A stretch of 64,000 nt of DNA from Streptomyces flavidovirens DSM 40150 (GCF_000429085.1 NZ_AUBE01000007.1:1-64000); one strand, 5' to 3'; shown: positions 36,555 to 44,904, counted from the stretch's first letter. The notes: generated by a model from the sequence alone, not told the origin. Made by a program: numbers and translations.

Positions 36555-37517
36555 CTACACGTGATAGCCGCGGGTCCGGTAAGGGACGCCCAGCCGGTCG
36601 CCCACCTCGGCAAGGACGTCGGGGCAGAAGTAGTACCACCGCAGGCGCGTGATGCCGCCGTCGGCTGTCTCCGCACGCAGGACGTCCTCGACCGCCTCGG
36701 GCCCGCTGCCGTCGGCCGGAGTGGCCCACATCAGCACCAGCGGGTCGCCGTCCACCTTCCTGACCTCGGCACGCCAACGGACCGACGCCTCCAGGACCAG
36801 CGTGTGGTGCAGTGAACCGGCGGCGATCTGGTCCCGCCCGACCTCGTGGGCCACGCCGATGACGTCGCTGACCGCGTCCTCGACGAAGAGCTTGGTCAGC
36901 CCGTCCAGGTCATAGGCGGTGAACGCTGCAGCGAGCGCATCGAGCGTGTCCCGGTCGGGAGCCGTGCGATGGGCGAGCGCGGTGGCCCGCTCAGGCGCGG
37001 CCAGGCGCCCGCGGCCACGGTGCAGTGCGGCCTTGACCGCCCCCTCGGTGGTGCCCAGCATTGCGGCGATCTCCTTCAACGGCAGGTCGAAGACGTCCTT
37101 GAGAACGATGGCGGCACGCTCCTGCGGCGCCAGCAGCGTCGTCACCTCCGCGAGCGCGTCCCGCACCTCGACGGGATCGACGGCAGGCGGGGCGGCGCGC
37201 TCGGCCGGTTCCACGAGAAGCGGAGCCGGACGGCGGACCTGGTCGAGGTAGGCGTTCGTCGCGATCCTCACCAGCCACGCCACTGGGCGCTCGACCGGCT
37301 GGTGGGTCTGCGCAGCCCGGGTGAACGGCCGGGCGAGCGTCTCCTGCGCCAGGTCCTCGGCGTCCCACATGCTGCCGGTCAGGCGCCGGCAGTACCGGAA
37401 CAGCTCACCCCGCAGCGGTTCCAGCACGGTCAGGAATTCACGGTGCGCGGCCTGTGCGGCCTCCAGCATGGGCTGGGGCAGACCGCCGGCCGACGGCGAG
37501 GGATGGGGCTGAGACAT
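36555..37517 (-). CDS. ECF sigma factor with C-terminal SnoaL-like domain
   Basis: A 320-residue protein. Sigma region 2 is LRGELFRYCRRLTGSMWDAE and DLAQETLARPF. Region 4 is LAPQERAAIVLKDVFDLPLK and EIAAMLGTTEGAVKAALHRG. A SnoaL/NTF2-like domain from about residue 195 (AAFTAYDLDGLTKLFVEDAV) is typical of SigJ-like ECF groups, in which the extension controls activity in place of an anti-sigma factor. Start ATG at 37517. A GTGA-N6-TCAC palindrome lies 84 bp upstream, but no good -10 follows it in this direction. Confidence 0.9.
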   Translation of the reverse strand: MSQPHPSPSAGGLPQPMLEAAQAAHREFLTVLEPLRGELFRYCRRLTGSMWDAEDLAQETLARPFTRAAQTHQPVERPVAWLVRIATNAYLDQVRRPAPLLVEPAERAAPPAVDPVEVRDALAEVTTLLAPQERAAIVLKDVFDLPLKEIAAMLGTTEGAVKAALHRGRGRLAAPERATALAHRTAPDRDTLDALAAAFTAYDLDGLTKLFVEDAVSDVIGVAHEVGRDQIAAGSLHHTLVLEASVRWRAEVRKVDGDPLVLMWATPADGSGPEAVEDVLRAETADGGITRLRWYYFCPDVLAEVGDRLGVPYRTRGYHV

Positions 37518-37600
37518 CGCTTCACGATTCCTTGCACGGTGACTGGCTGTACACCCTCGTACGACGTGACGGCCCGGCGGCCGGATACGTAGCCGAGACA

Positions 37601-37614
37601 GTGACCCCGGTCAC
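37601..37614. promoter_or_regulatory. Crp/Fnr-type palindrome upstream of the sigma factor gene
   Basis: GTGACCCCGGTCAC, a perfect GTGA-N6-TCAC dyad. Toward the sigma gene there is no CCTAGC-like -10 at 21 bp. Toward the right TTACGC occurs after 20 bp, which would be antisense to the SRPBCC gene. It may be a repressor or long-range site, or chance. Confidence 0.45.
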
Positions 37615-37663
37615 TTCTCCGCCCCAAGTCAGCCTTACGCCCCGCCGAATGCCAATGCCCGGA

Positions 37664-38233
37664 TCAGGCGGCCTGCGCCCGTCGCTCGGCCTCCTGGCGG
37701 ATCGCGGCCAGGGACGTGGCGACGGTGGCCTCCCACCGTGGGGCGACCAGGTCGCCCCACCACTGGCCGGCCCGCCACAGGTCCGTGGCGAGTCCGCCCT
37801 CGTACACCAGCCGCGTACCCGACCCGTGCTCGGTGAGGACGAACGACTCGGTGACGGTGGGAACCGGCCCGCGCACAAGGCGGAAGTCGATCCGCTCCGG
37901 GCGGGTGAACCGCACCGTCTCCGTCGTCTTCGCGGTCAGCCGTCCGCCCGCGACCGGCGTGCGATGGGCGGCGAGCACCATGTCGGTGCCCCGCTCAAGG
38001 ACCTGGACCTTCTCCCGCATCGCCCGCGTGGCCCGCCCCAGATAGGGCTGGGCGACGACATCGAACACCACCTCGCGCGGCGCGGCGACATCCACGGTTT
38101 GCGGTCCCAGCGGCCGGGTGCGCCGGCCGACGCCCACGTCCAGGGGCAGTGCCCCGGTCACCAGCCCCAGATACCCGGCCGCGGCCCCCGCACCCGCCAC
38201 CGCCGCCGTCGCCAGAGCACCGATCCACACCAT
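37664..38233 (-). CDS. SRPBCC-family protein with N-terminal membrane helix
   Basis: A 189-residue protein: signal-anchor helix (WIGALATAAVAGAGAAAGYL), then a START-like fold with VDVAAPREVVFDVVAQPYLG, TETVRFTRPERIDFRLVRGP, TESFVLTEHGSGTRLVYEGG and helix WWGDLVAPRWEATVATSLA. Such domains bind hydrophobic ligands. It is divergent from the CDP-alcohol phosphotransferase gene, sharing the perfect palindrome at 38301-38314. On this side -10 CTTAGC follows after 20 bp. GGAGAGG precedes the ATG. Confidence 0.85.
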   Translation of the reverse strand: MVWIGALATAAVAGAGAAAGYLGLVTGALPLDVGVGRRTRPLGPQTVDVAAPREVVFDVVAQPYLGRATRAMREKVQVLERGTDMVLAAHRTPVAGGRLTAKTTETVRFTRPERIDFRLVRGPVPTVTESFVLTEHGSGTRLVYEGGLATDLWRAGQWWGDLVAPRWEATVATSLAAIRQEAERRAQAA

Positions 38234-38274
38234 CGCGAGACCTCTCCACGTGTCCGTCGCTTTACCCCTCCGAC

Positions 38275-38341
38275 GCTAAGGCCGGCAGCCCCGGCGATCC
38301 GTGAGCGCGCTCACCGTCCTCCCCGCAGGTCGGCCCCTAGC
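38275..38341. promoter_or_regulatory. Bidirectional Crp/Fnr-type promoter
   Basis: A perfect 14-bp palindrome GTGAGCGCGCTCAC (38301-38314) is flanked on the right by 21 bp and CCTAGC (38336-38341), toward the phosphotransferase gene, and on the left by 20 bp and CTTAGC (minus strand, 38275-38280), toward the SRPBCC gene. One dimer could activate both. Confidence 0.75.
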
Positions 38342-38382
38342 CCCTAGCCTGAGCGCCATCACGATCCGGAGGAAGGAGGAGC

Positions 38383-39054
38383 GTGCAGCCCGTAGCCGAG
38401 ATGACCGACAGCAGCGCTGCCACGAACGCGCTTCTGAGCGAACTGCGCGAAGGACGCCTCGCCCCGGCAGCCCTCGTACGCTTCCTCGACCAGGCTGCCC
38501 GCCGGTCGGTGCACCAGGCCGTGCGCCGCCCGCGGGCCCTGGCCGAGCTCACCGCCCTGCACGCGGGCCTGTACGCGCTGGCCGCCGGCAGGCGGCCCGG
38601 ACGGCGCTGGGTGACCACCAGCTGGGGACTGTCCGTCCTGCACCTGGGACTCCTGGAGCACCGCACCCGCCTGGCCACCGCGGACGTCCTGACACTGCTG
38701 CGCGCCAACCTCCCCGCCCTGCCCGGCGGAGCCGGCCGCGCCTCCGGCGTACTGGCGATCGGGCTCGATCTCGCCGACGGACGCCTGGCTCGCCGCCAGG
38801 GCACCGTCACCCCGTTCGGCGACTACGCCGACACCTTCGCCGACGCCGCCTACTGGACGTGGCTCACCTCGCGCCACGAACCCAGTCACACCGTACGAAC
38901 GGCGGCCATCGCCGCCTGGGCGTTCCCCGTCGTCGCCCTCACCGGCGTCGCCGTGCGGCGCGGCGCGATGCCCGAGCGGCCACGCCCCGCCTGGCTGCGG
39001 CCAGCCGCCGCCCTACAGGCCGTCGTCGCCGTCCGGCACCTCACCCGCAGCTGA
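38383..39054 (+). CDS. CDP-alcohol phosphatidyltransferase-family enzyme
   Basis: A 223-residue protein. GTG at 38383 behind GGAGGAAGGAGGAGC, one of the strongest ribosome sites in the window. Residues 129-154 give the family motif exactly: D-x2-DG-x2-AR-x8-G-x3-D-x3-D (Asp129, Asp132-Gly133, Ala136-Arg137, Gly146, Asp150, Asp154). This is the metal site that transfers a phospho-alcohol from CDP-diacylglycerol or CDP-alcohol. The N-terminal 100 residues are longer than usual and helical. Controlled with the radical SAM operon, it hints at membrane lipid remodelling. Confidence 0.88.
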   Translation: MQPVAEMTDSSAATNALLSELREGRLAPAALVRFLDQAARRSVHQAVRRPRALAELTALHAGLYALAAGRRPGRRWVTTSWGLSVLHLGLLEHRTRLATADVLTLLRANLPALPGGAGRASGVLAIGLDLADGRLARRQGTVTPFGDYADTFADAAYWTWLTSRHEPSHTVRTAAIAAWAFPVVALTGVAVRRGAMPERPRPAWLRPAAALQAVVAVRHLTRS

Positions 39055-39068
39055 CTGCCCGCCCGTCG

Positions 39069-39394
39069 TCACTTCCCGCCGTCTGAGGGAAGGTCGAGCT
39101 CCGGCGTTCCCTCCACGCACACGCCCTGCCAGAACGCCACATGGTCCTTGATCTTCCGGGCCAGCGGGCTGGGCTTGGGGTAGTACCAGGCGGCGTTCGG
39201 ATTCGTCCGCCCGTCGACCTCAAGGCTGTAGTAGTGCGCGATTCCCTTCCAGAAACACAGCGACCTGGTCTTGCTCGCCCTGACGTACTGCCAGTCGAGC
39301 GACTCGGGAGGGAAATAGTGGTTGCCCTGCCCTCCACGATCACCGTACGCGGGGCCTCCGCGATCACCTTGCCGTTCCACACCGCACGCAGCAT
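39069..39394 (-). pseudogene. DUF427 protein, frameshifted by a 5-bp duplication
   Basis: MLRAVWNGKVIAEAPRTVIV is followed by a frame change. The DUF427 body then continues with HYFPPESLDWQYVRASKTRS, LCFWKGIAHYYSLEVDGRTN and AAWYYPKPSPLARKIKDHVA. At 39324-39333 GCCCT occurs twice in tandem; removing one copy restores the frame to E-G-N-H-Y. Promoter of the island type upstream (39444-39484). DUF427 proteins are small beta-barrels of unknown function. Confidence 0.85.
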
Positions 39395-39443
39395 GACCCT
39401 GCTCCTCACCGTGAACGGGGCGGAAAGCCCCAGGTGGCTTCAC

Positions 39444-39484
39444 GCTAGGCAGGCCCGCCCGGCCGGTTCAGTGAGGACGCCCAC
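39444..39484 (-). promoter_or_regulatory. Crp/Fnr-type promoter of the DUF427 gene
   Basis: On the minus strand: GTGGGCGTCCTCAC (39471-39484, one mismatch to GTGA-N6-TCAC), 21 bp, CCTAGC (39444-39449). The site overlaps the 3' end of the merR gene. Its spacing equals that of the other island promoters. Confidence 0.65.
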
Positions 39485-39896
39485 CATGGAGCCGACTCGT
39501 CGGCCCAGTGAGGATCCGGCATACCTCGGCATCCGTGCAGTCGGCCGGATCCGTCACGGCGGCCCGCTCCGCCAGCCCCCGCAGCATCGCCTTCGTGGCA
39601 CGGAGCTCGGCCAGACGCCGCTCGATGTCCCGGAGATGCCGGTCGACGAGAGCCGTCACGTGGGCGCAGGGCGAGGCGCCGGCGTCACGCAGAACGAGCA
39701 CGGAACGGATCTCGGCCAGACTCAGACCCGCGCCCTGGGCGTCACGGATGAACGCCAGCCGCTTCACCGCCTGCTCCGGGTAGTCGCGATAACCGCCCGC
39801 AGTGCGGGGCGGGGCGGGCAGCACCCCGGCCTGCTCGTAGAAGCGGAGCGTCTTCGCCGTCACCCCGCTGACGGCGGCGAGGTCACCGATGCGCAT
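39468..39896 (-). CDS. MerR-family metal- or thiol-responsive regulator
   Basis: A 142-residue protein: N-terminal winged helix (MRIGDLAAVSGVTAKTLRFY EQAGVLP), dimer helix (LRDIERRLAELRATKAMLRG) and a C-terminal cysteine patch (ASPCAHV near residue 76; DCTDAEVC near 120-127), as in metal-sensing MerR proteins. It is divergent from a thioredoxin-like gene, and the dyad between them has the MerR arrangement. The specific inducer is not evident. Confidence 0.88.
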   Translation of the reverse strand: MRIGDLAAVSGVTAKTLRFYEQAGVLPAPPRTAGGYRDYPEQAVKRLAFIRDAQGAGLSLAEIRSVLVLRDAGASPCAHVTALVDRHLRDIERRLAELRATKAMLRGLAERAAVTDPADCTDAEVCRILTGPTSRLHGGRPH

Positions 39897-39912
39897 ATCT
39901 CGAGGCTAGCCC

Positions 39913-39942
39913 TTGACCTTCCAGTGCAGTGGAAGGTCTACC
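39913..39942 (+). promoter_or_regulatory. MerR-type operator-promoter
   Basis: TTGACC (39913-39918), 18 bp, TCTACC (39937-39942). The spacer holds the perfect dyad ACCTTCCA-N6-TGGAAGGT (39916-39937). A dyad lying between -35 and -10 is the mark of MerR-twisted promoters. Confidence 0.75.
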
Positions 39943-39984
39943 GTCCACACAGCAAGACAACCCAGGCCAGGAAAGGGGGCCGCC

Positions 39985-40332
39985 ATGAACTCCTCCAAGA
40001 CGCCGCGCGTCACAGTGCTGACCGTGCCCGACTGTCCGAACGCCCCGCTCATCCGTGACCGGATCACCAAGGCTCTCCAAGGCCGGACCGTGCCGGTGGA
40101 ATGGGTCGAGGTGCATGACGCGGACGAGGCCGTCCGGCACGGCATGACAGGCTCGCCCACCCTCCTGCTGGACGGCACCGACCCGTTCGCCCACGACGGT
40201 GTGGCATCACCGAGCCTGTCCTGCCGGCTCTACCGCCACGCCGACGGCACCACCGACGGCGCCCCGGCCGTCGACGACCTGCGCCAGGCCCTGGCAGCCA
40301 CCAGACCCTCGCGGAGCACCGAGAAGGGGTGA
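39985..40332 (+). CDS. Thioredoxin-like protein (alkylmercury-lyase-associated type)
   Basis: A 115-residue protein, VTVLTVPDCPNAPLIRDRIT, then VEVHDADEAVRHGMTGSPTL and SLSCRLYRHADGT. The fold is thioredoxin-like with a single cysteine at the active site (C-P-N-A) and another in SLSCRL, as in small proteins named after their similarity to alkylmercury lyase regions. AGGAAAGGGGG precedes the ATG. Driven by the MerR-type promoter. It may be a thiol or metal-handling protein; no mercury resistance genes are nearby. Confidence 0.78.
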   Translation: MNSSKTPRVTVLTVPDCPNAPLIRDRITKALQGRTVPVEWVEVHDADEAVRHGMTGSPTLLLDGTDPFAHDGVASPSLSCRLYRHADGTTDGAPAVDDLRQALAATRPSRSTEKG

Positions 40333-40345
40333 GGTGCCACCTCGC

Positions 40346-40753
40346 TCACCTCGTGACGTCTTCGTTCCGCTCCACCCGTTCGCGCAGCGTCCGCGCGAAC
40401 TCCTCGGCCCGTGCGAGCTGGACCCGCAGCTTGGCCACCTGCTCCGCTGCATCCTGCTCGTACCCGCGGACACGCTGCAGCAGGGCCTCTCGCTCGTCCG
40501 GAGTCGGCTCCCCACCATCCAGGCGGTCGGTGGCGTCCAGCAGGTCGCGCATCTGGTCCAGGGTGAAGCCGAGCGGCTTCATCCGGCGGATGACCATGAG
40601 GCGGTCGACATCCTGCTCGGTGTAGAGGCGGAAGCCGCCCTGGGAGCGGGCGGAGGGGACGACGAGGCCGGTCTCCTCGTAGTGGCGGATGGTGCGCAGG
40701 GACAGCTCGGTCCGTGCGGCGACCTCGCCGATCTGCATGTGCTTGCCGTCCAC
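40346..40753 (-). CDS. MerR-family regulator (second)
   Basis: A 135-residue protein: MQIGEVAARTELSLRTIRHY EETGLV with a long coiled dimerisation helix (LLQRVRGYEQDAAEQVAKLR) and no cysteine patch, so a drug- or stress-type MerR rather than a metal sensor. A GTG at 40753 and an ATG at 40738 are possible starts. It is divergent from a SulP transporter with a near-perfect dyad (40813-40836) between them. Confidence 0.87.
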   Translation of the reverse strand: MDGKHMQIGEVAARTELSLRTIRHYEETGLVVPSARSQGGFRLYTEQDVDRLMVIRRMKPLGFTLDQMRDLLDATDRLDGGEPTPDEREALLQRVRGYEQDAAEQVAKLRVQLARAEEFARTLRERVERNEDVTR

Positions 40754-40812
40754 GCCCGTGATCCTTAGCCCTTCTCATCGTCGGCACTTGGGTCCGGGTG
40801 GGCGCCGCCGAC

Positions 40813-40836
40813 CTCTACTCTAACGTTAGGGTAGAG
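40813..40836. promoter_or_regulatory. 24-bp dyad, probable operator of the second MerR protein
   Basis: CTCTAC and GTAGAG arms flank the centre CTAACGTTAG. Only one base pair of the 24-bp dyad mismatches. It lies in the divergent region between the MerR and SulP genes. Confidence 0.65.
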
Positions 40837-41161
40837 TTGCTTTTGGTGAGGGCGGCGGTCCGCCGCCCCGCTGTTGCCGTGTCGGGGCCGATGGTGCCCC
40901 CGGCGAAGTTCCGATTCTTGCAGGAGAGAAGCGTGCGCGAGCCCATGACGCCCGGCGCCGCCGCCTGCCCACCGTGACTCTTCGCCTCCGGACGTGAGAG
41001 AAGGCCGCGCTGCCACGCGGGCCCCACTCCGTCCTCTTTCGACTTCTGGCGCCGCATCTCGCGGCGCCGCCCGCGGAGCGCCGGCCCGGCCCCTCCGCCT
41101 CCTCCCGCACACCCCGGCCTGCCGAACGGGGCGTGCCCGAGCACGACAGGTTCCGTTTCCC

Positions 41162-42673
41162 TTGTCTTCCGCTGCCACTGCTGTGTCCCCGGCCGCGCGC
41201 CTGCGCGGCCTGAAGCCCGACTGGATCGCCGACCCGAAGGTCTGGCGCACCGAGGTCCTCGCCGGCCTGGTCGTCGCCCTCGCGCTGATCCCCGAGGCCA
41301 TCTCGTTCTCGATCATCGCCGGTGTCGACCCCGCGATCGGCCTCTTCGCCTCCTTCACCATGGCCGTGGTCATCTCGATCGTCGGCGGCCGGCGGGCGAT
41401 GATCTCCGCCGCCACCGGCGCCATCGCCCTCGTCATCGCCCCGCTCAACCGTGAACACGGCCTCGGGTACCTGATCGCCGCCGTCATCCTGGCCGGCGTC
41501 TTCCAGGTCGTCCTGGGCGCGCTGGGGGTCGCGAAGCTGATGCGGTTCATCCCCCGCTCAGTGATGGTCGGTTTCGTCAACGCCCTGGCCATCCTGATCT
41601 TCATGGCCCAGGCCCCCGAGATGGCCGACGTGCCCTGGACGGTATATCCGCTGATCATCGGCGGGCTGGCACTGATGGTGTTCTTCCCGAAGATCACGAC
41701 CGTGATCCCCGCGCCGCTGGTCTCCATCGTGATCCTCACTGTCATCACCGTCGGCGCGGCCATCGCGGTTCCGACCGTCGGCGACAAGGGCGAACTGCCG
41801 CCCTCCCTGCCCGTGCCGGGCCTGCCCGACGTGCCGTTCACCCTCGACACCCTGACGACGATCGCCCCGTACGCCTTCGCCATGGCGCTCGTCGGCCTGA
41901 TGGAGTCGCTGATGACGGCCAAGCTGGTGGACGACATCACCGACACGCACTCGAACAAGACCCGCGAGTCCATCGGCCAGGGCATTGCGAACATCGTCAC
42001 CGGTTTCTTCGGCGGCATGGGTGGCTGCGCCATGATCGGCCAGACGATGATCAACGTGAAGGTCTCCGGCGCCCGCACCCGCCTGTCCACCTTCCTGGCC
42101 GGTGCGTTCCTGATGGTGCTGTGCATCGTCTTCGGCCCCGTGGTCTCCGACATCCCCATGGCCGCCCTGGTCGCCGTCATGATCATGGTGTCGTTCGCGA
42201 CCTTCGACTGGCACTCCATCGCCCCCAAGACCCTCAAGCGCATGCCCGCCGGCGAGATCGCCGTCATGGTCATCACTGTCGTGGCCGTGGTCGCCACCCA
42301 CAACCTCGCCATCGGCGTCGTCGTCGGCTCGATCACCGCCATGGTCATCTTCGCCAAGCGGGTCGCCCACCTCGCCGAGGTCACCGCCGTGGTCGACCCC
42401 GACGGCAGCACGGTGGTCTACCGGGTCACCGGCGAGCTGTTCTTCGCCTCCTCCAACGACCTTGTCGGCCAGTTCGACTACGCAGGCGACCCGAAGAAGG
42501 TCGTCATCGACCTCAGCGCGGCGCACGTCTGGGACGCCTCCTCCGTCGCCGCCCTGGACGCGATCGAGACCAAGTACGCCCAGCGCGGCAAGACCGTGGA
42601 GATCACCGGCCTGAACGAGCCGAGTGCCGACCTCCACGGCAAGCTCACCGGGGAACTCGCCGGCAGTCACTGA
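41162..42673 (+). CDS. SulP-family inorganic anion transporter with STAS domain
   Basis: About 503 residues. Membrane part of 10-12 helices (GLVVALALIPEAISFSIIAG, GGRRAMISAATGAIALVIAP, GGMGGCAMIGQTMINVKVSG) and a C-terminal STAS domain (STVVYRVTGELFFASSNDLV, VIDLSAAHVWDASSVAALDA). SulP proteins move sulphate, bicarbonate or other anions. The start is unsure: TTG at 41162 (SSAATAVSP) or GTG at 41183; the coding frame extends further upstream without family similarity. Confidence 0.88.
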   Translation: MSSAATAVSPAARLRGLKPDWIADPKVWRTEVLAGLVVALALIPEAISFSIIAGVDPAIGLFASFTMAVVISIVGGRRAMISAATGAIALVIAPLNREHGLGYLIAAVILAGVFQVVLGALGVAKLMRFIPRSVMVGFVNALAILIFMAQAPEMADVPWTVYPLIIGGLALMVFFPKITTVIPAPLVSIVILTVITVGAAIAVPTVGDKGELPPSLPVPGLPDVPFTLDTLTTIAPYAFAMALVGLMESLMTAKLVDDITDTHSNKTRESIGQGIANIVTGFFGGMGGCAMIGQTMINVKVSGARTRLSTFLAGAFLMVLCIVFGPVVSDIPMAALVAVMIMVSFATFDWHSIAPKTLKRMPAGEIAVMVITVVAVVATHNLAIGVVVGSITAMVIFAKRVAHLAEVTAVVDPDGSTVVYRVTGELFFASSNDLVGQFDYAGDPKKVVIDLSAAHVWDASSVAALDAIETKYAQRGKTVEITGLNEPSADLHGKLTGELAGSH

Positions 42674-42694
42674 CCGGCCCCCGCTCCACGTGAG

Positions 42695-42721
42695 AGGACC
42701 CCGGCCCACCCGCCGGGTCCT
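42695..42721. terminator. GC-rich hairpin after the SulP gene
   Basis: AGGACCCCGG pairs with CCGGGTCCT around a short loop. It lies 22 bp after the stop and before a convergent gene end. Confidence 0.55.
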
Positions 42722-42748
42722 GCGGTATTCACGTCCGTGCGGCAGCCC

Positions 42749-43616
42749 TCAGCGGTATGCCCAGGGGCTGGTTGGGTCGATGGCGTTGATGTCGATGCGG
42801 AAGACGAGACCGTGATGGTCGCTGGCACCCTCCGGGTCGTCGAGCAGACGGTAGTCGGAGACGGCGTCTGCCAGCGGGGCGGACACCCATGCCTGATCGA
42901 TCCGGTCGTCCGTTCCGGTCGGTGCGAGCAGTGCCGTGTCCTTCCCCTGCGACTTCTCGAACAGGCGCCAAGCGACGCCGACGTATCCGTTCTGGGCGAG
43001 TTTGCGCGCGACGCGGCGGTCGGGTTCGGGGGCAGCAGACGGGTCGAAGCCGCCGTCGGGCAGGAGCGTGCGCGAGTCCAGGTTGTACGGTCTCATCTCG
43101 GAGAAGTCTGGCAGCGGGTACTTGGACGAGGCCGGCGCGTAGTTGACGTCCCCGCCCAGGACGGCGAACGGCCCGTACTTGTAGCAGCGGGAGGGGGCGT
43201 AGTCGGCCTCGATGAGTGCCTGTTCGGCGGACATGGGCGTGAAGTGGACGGGCATGAAGCTCAAGGGCGCTGGCAGGCCGGGAATGTCGAAGCTGGTCAC
43301 GGCGATTCCGTGCAGGACTTCGAGGCCGAAGTCGGCGTTGTGGCGGACCCACCGGCCCAGCACCTCTCTGCGGTACAGCAGCGCGGTGCCGATGCCGCTT
43401 CGGGACGGGGGCAGCGGGGCCGCGTCGAGGTCCAGGTGCGGCCACACGGCACTTCCACCCGTAGACGGGATGGTCCTCGGGAAACCGCACCAGGTCCTGG
43501 GTGTAGAAGGCGTCGACGGTGGGGCCGGCGAGCAACGCCTGGAGGACCTCCAACCGGTCCCGCCCCTGGCGACGGTCCGGCCCCGGCACGACGGGGAGGA
43601 GGAGCGGCGTACTCAT
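42749..43616 (-). pseudogene. EEP-family nuclease/phosphatase, frameshifted and N-truncated
   Basis: RDRLEVLQALLAGPTVDAFY and TQDLVRFPEDHPVYGW lead to an extra C near 43452. The next frame gives WPHLDLDAAPLPPSRSGIGT, PLSFMPVHFTPMSAEQALIE, FAVLGGDVNYAPA, DDRIDQAWVSAPLADAVSDY and DPEGASDHHGLVF. GGDxN and SDHxG are EEP catalytic motifs. The fold's first strand is missing at the 5' end, where integrase sequence begins. Confidence 0.78.
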
Positions 43617-43624
43617 GCCACACC

Positions 43625-44770
43625 CGACCGCGCGCAAGCGCGGCGTGGAAGGCCGGATCGTGGATGTCGACGTGGGCGTAGATCTCGTCCACGGTCTCCA
43701 CCGACGCCCACCCGCCGGCGTCCTTGGCGACCACGAGATTCCCGTTCGCCGCGTCCAGCACTACGGTCGCGCAGGAGTGCCGGAACTGGTGGGGCCGAGT
43801 CTGGCCCAGCCCGGCACGGACACCTGCCCGCGAGATCATCTTGCGCAGGCCCTCGGCCGCCCACGGCAGACCGCACCCCTGGCCGTGCTGCTGGACCATC
43901 AGCATCCCGTGGGCGGCATCGCGCGGGTACTCGGACATCATGTACGCGAAGCACGAGTGGATCATCGCCGGACTGACGCGCTTGATCAGCCCGCCGCGCA
44001 TAACCCCGCCCTCGAGCCGCCACGGCCATTTGGTCTTCGCCCGCGCCCGGTTGGACAGTCGCTCCCGGTGACAGACATGGCATGGGGACCCCGGCATTGC
44101 CCGCACTCGGCGTTCTCCCGCAGATGCAGATCGCTCAAGTGCAGACCGCACAGCTCCCCGGCGCGGAAGCCGCCGTCGCTCAGCCAGTCGACGGCCATGC
44201 CGTCGCGAAGCGAAGACACGACGCTCTGGAGCTCGCCGCGAGCGCCGTCGGGCAGCATCTTCGGGTGCCGGCGACACCTCCGGCGGGCGAGCGGATTCGA
44301 CGCCATGCTGCGGGCCGCATGGCCGAGCAGGGAGCGGGAGCGATCAGCCTTCGTCGGCAGCCGCCGCAGATTCAGCTCCTTGGCCAGCTCCCGATCGAAG
44401 CCCAAGCCTGCTTGATGCAGATAGAAGCCCTTCATACACGAGGCTGCACCGGCCAGGGCGCTGTCGCCGTAAGGCTTCTTACCCACGCGCCACGGCGAAC
44501 CGAACGGAATCGGCACCTCGGCACCGACCGCCCCCATATACCGCTGCAGATCCTGGAACCCCACGCTCTCGAACGACACCCCCTCGCTCTCCAGCCACCG
44601 CAGATGATCCACCAGCAAGTAGGCGTACGTACGGTCAGTGCCCGCCCCCGCGTACCTCACCAGGAAGGGTCCGCGGGATCGAGGACACTCCCGCCCGGCT
44701 GAACAATCGTGTACGACACCCGGTCGTCGCGGTGACTGATCTCCTGCACCCGCATCTGACCGAGCAGCAA
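43625..44770 (-). pseudogene. Tyrosine recombinase/integrase, frameshifted
   Basis: N-terminal SAM-like domain (DRTYAYLLVDHLRWLESEGV), catalytic Arg region (DWLSDGGFRAGELCGLHLSD), then one lost T near 44088. After that the next frame gives CHVCHRERLSNRARAKTKWP, RPHQFRHSCATVVLDA (H-x-x-R) and GGWASVETVDEIYAHVDIHD with the tyrosine. All catalytic residues are present but split between frames. The 5' end is unclear; the last part runs into the EEP pseudogene. Confidence 0.8.
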
Positions 44771-44904
44771 CTTGCGTGCCACGTACCCTCCGCGCCGACC
44801 AACAGCAACATGGCGAACACCACGACGCCGATCGGCAAACGAGAGCGGGATGTCCGCGGTCACCGCCTCCGCGAACGTCCCGAACACCACAGGGACCGGC
44901 CGGA

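Noticed and set aside
39468..40332. Mercury-resistance operon (MerR, thioredoxin-like, MerT-like helices, flavin reductase)
   Set aside because: There is no MerB. The reductase active site is C-P-Y-W-A-C rather than the MerA type and lacks the C-terminal cysteine pair. The MerT-like helices are joined to a radical SAM enzyme.
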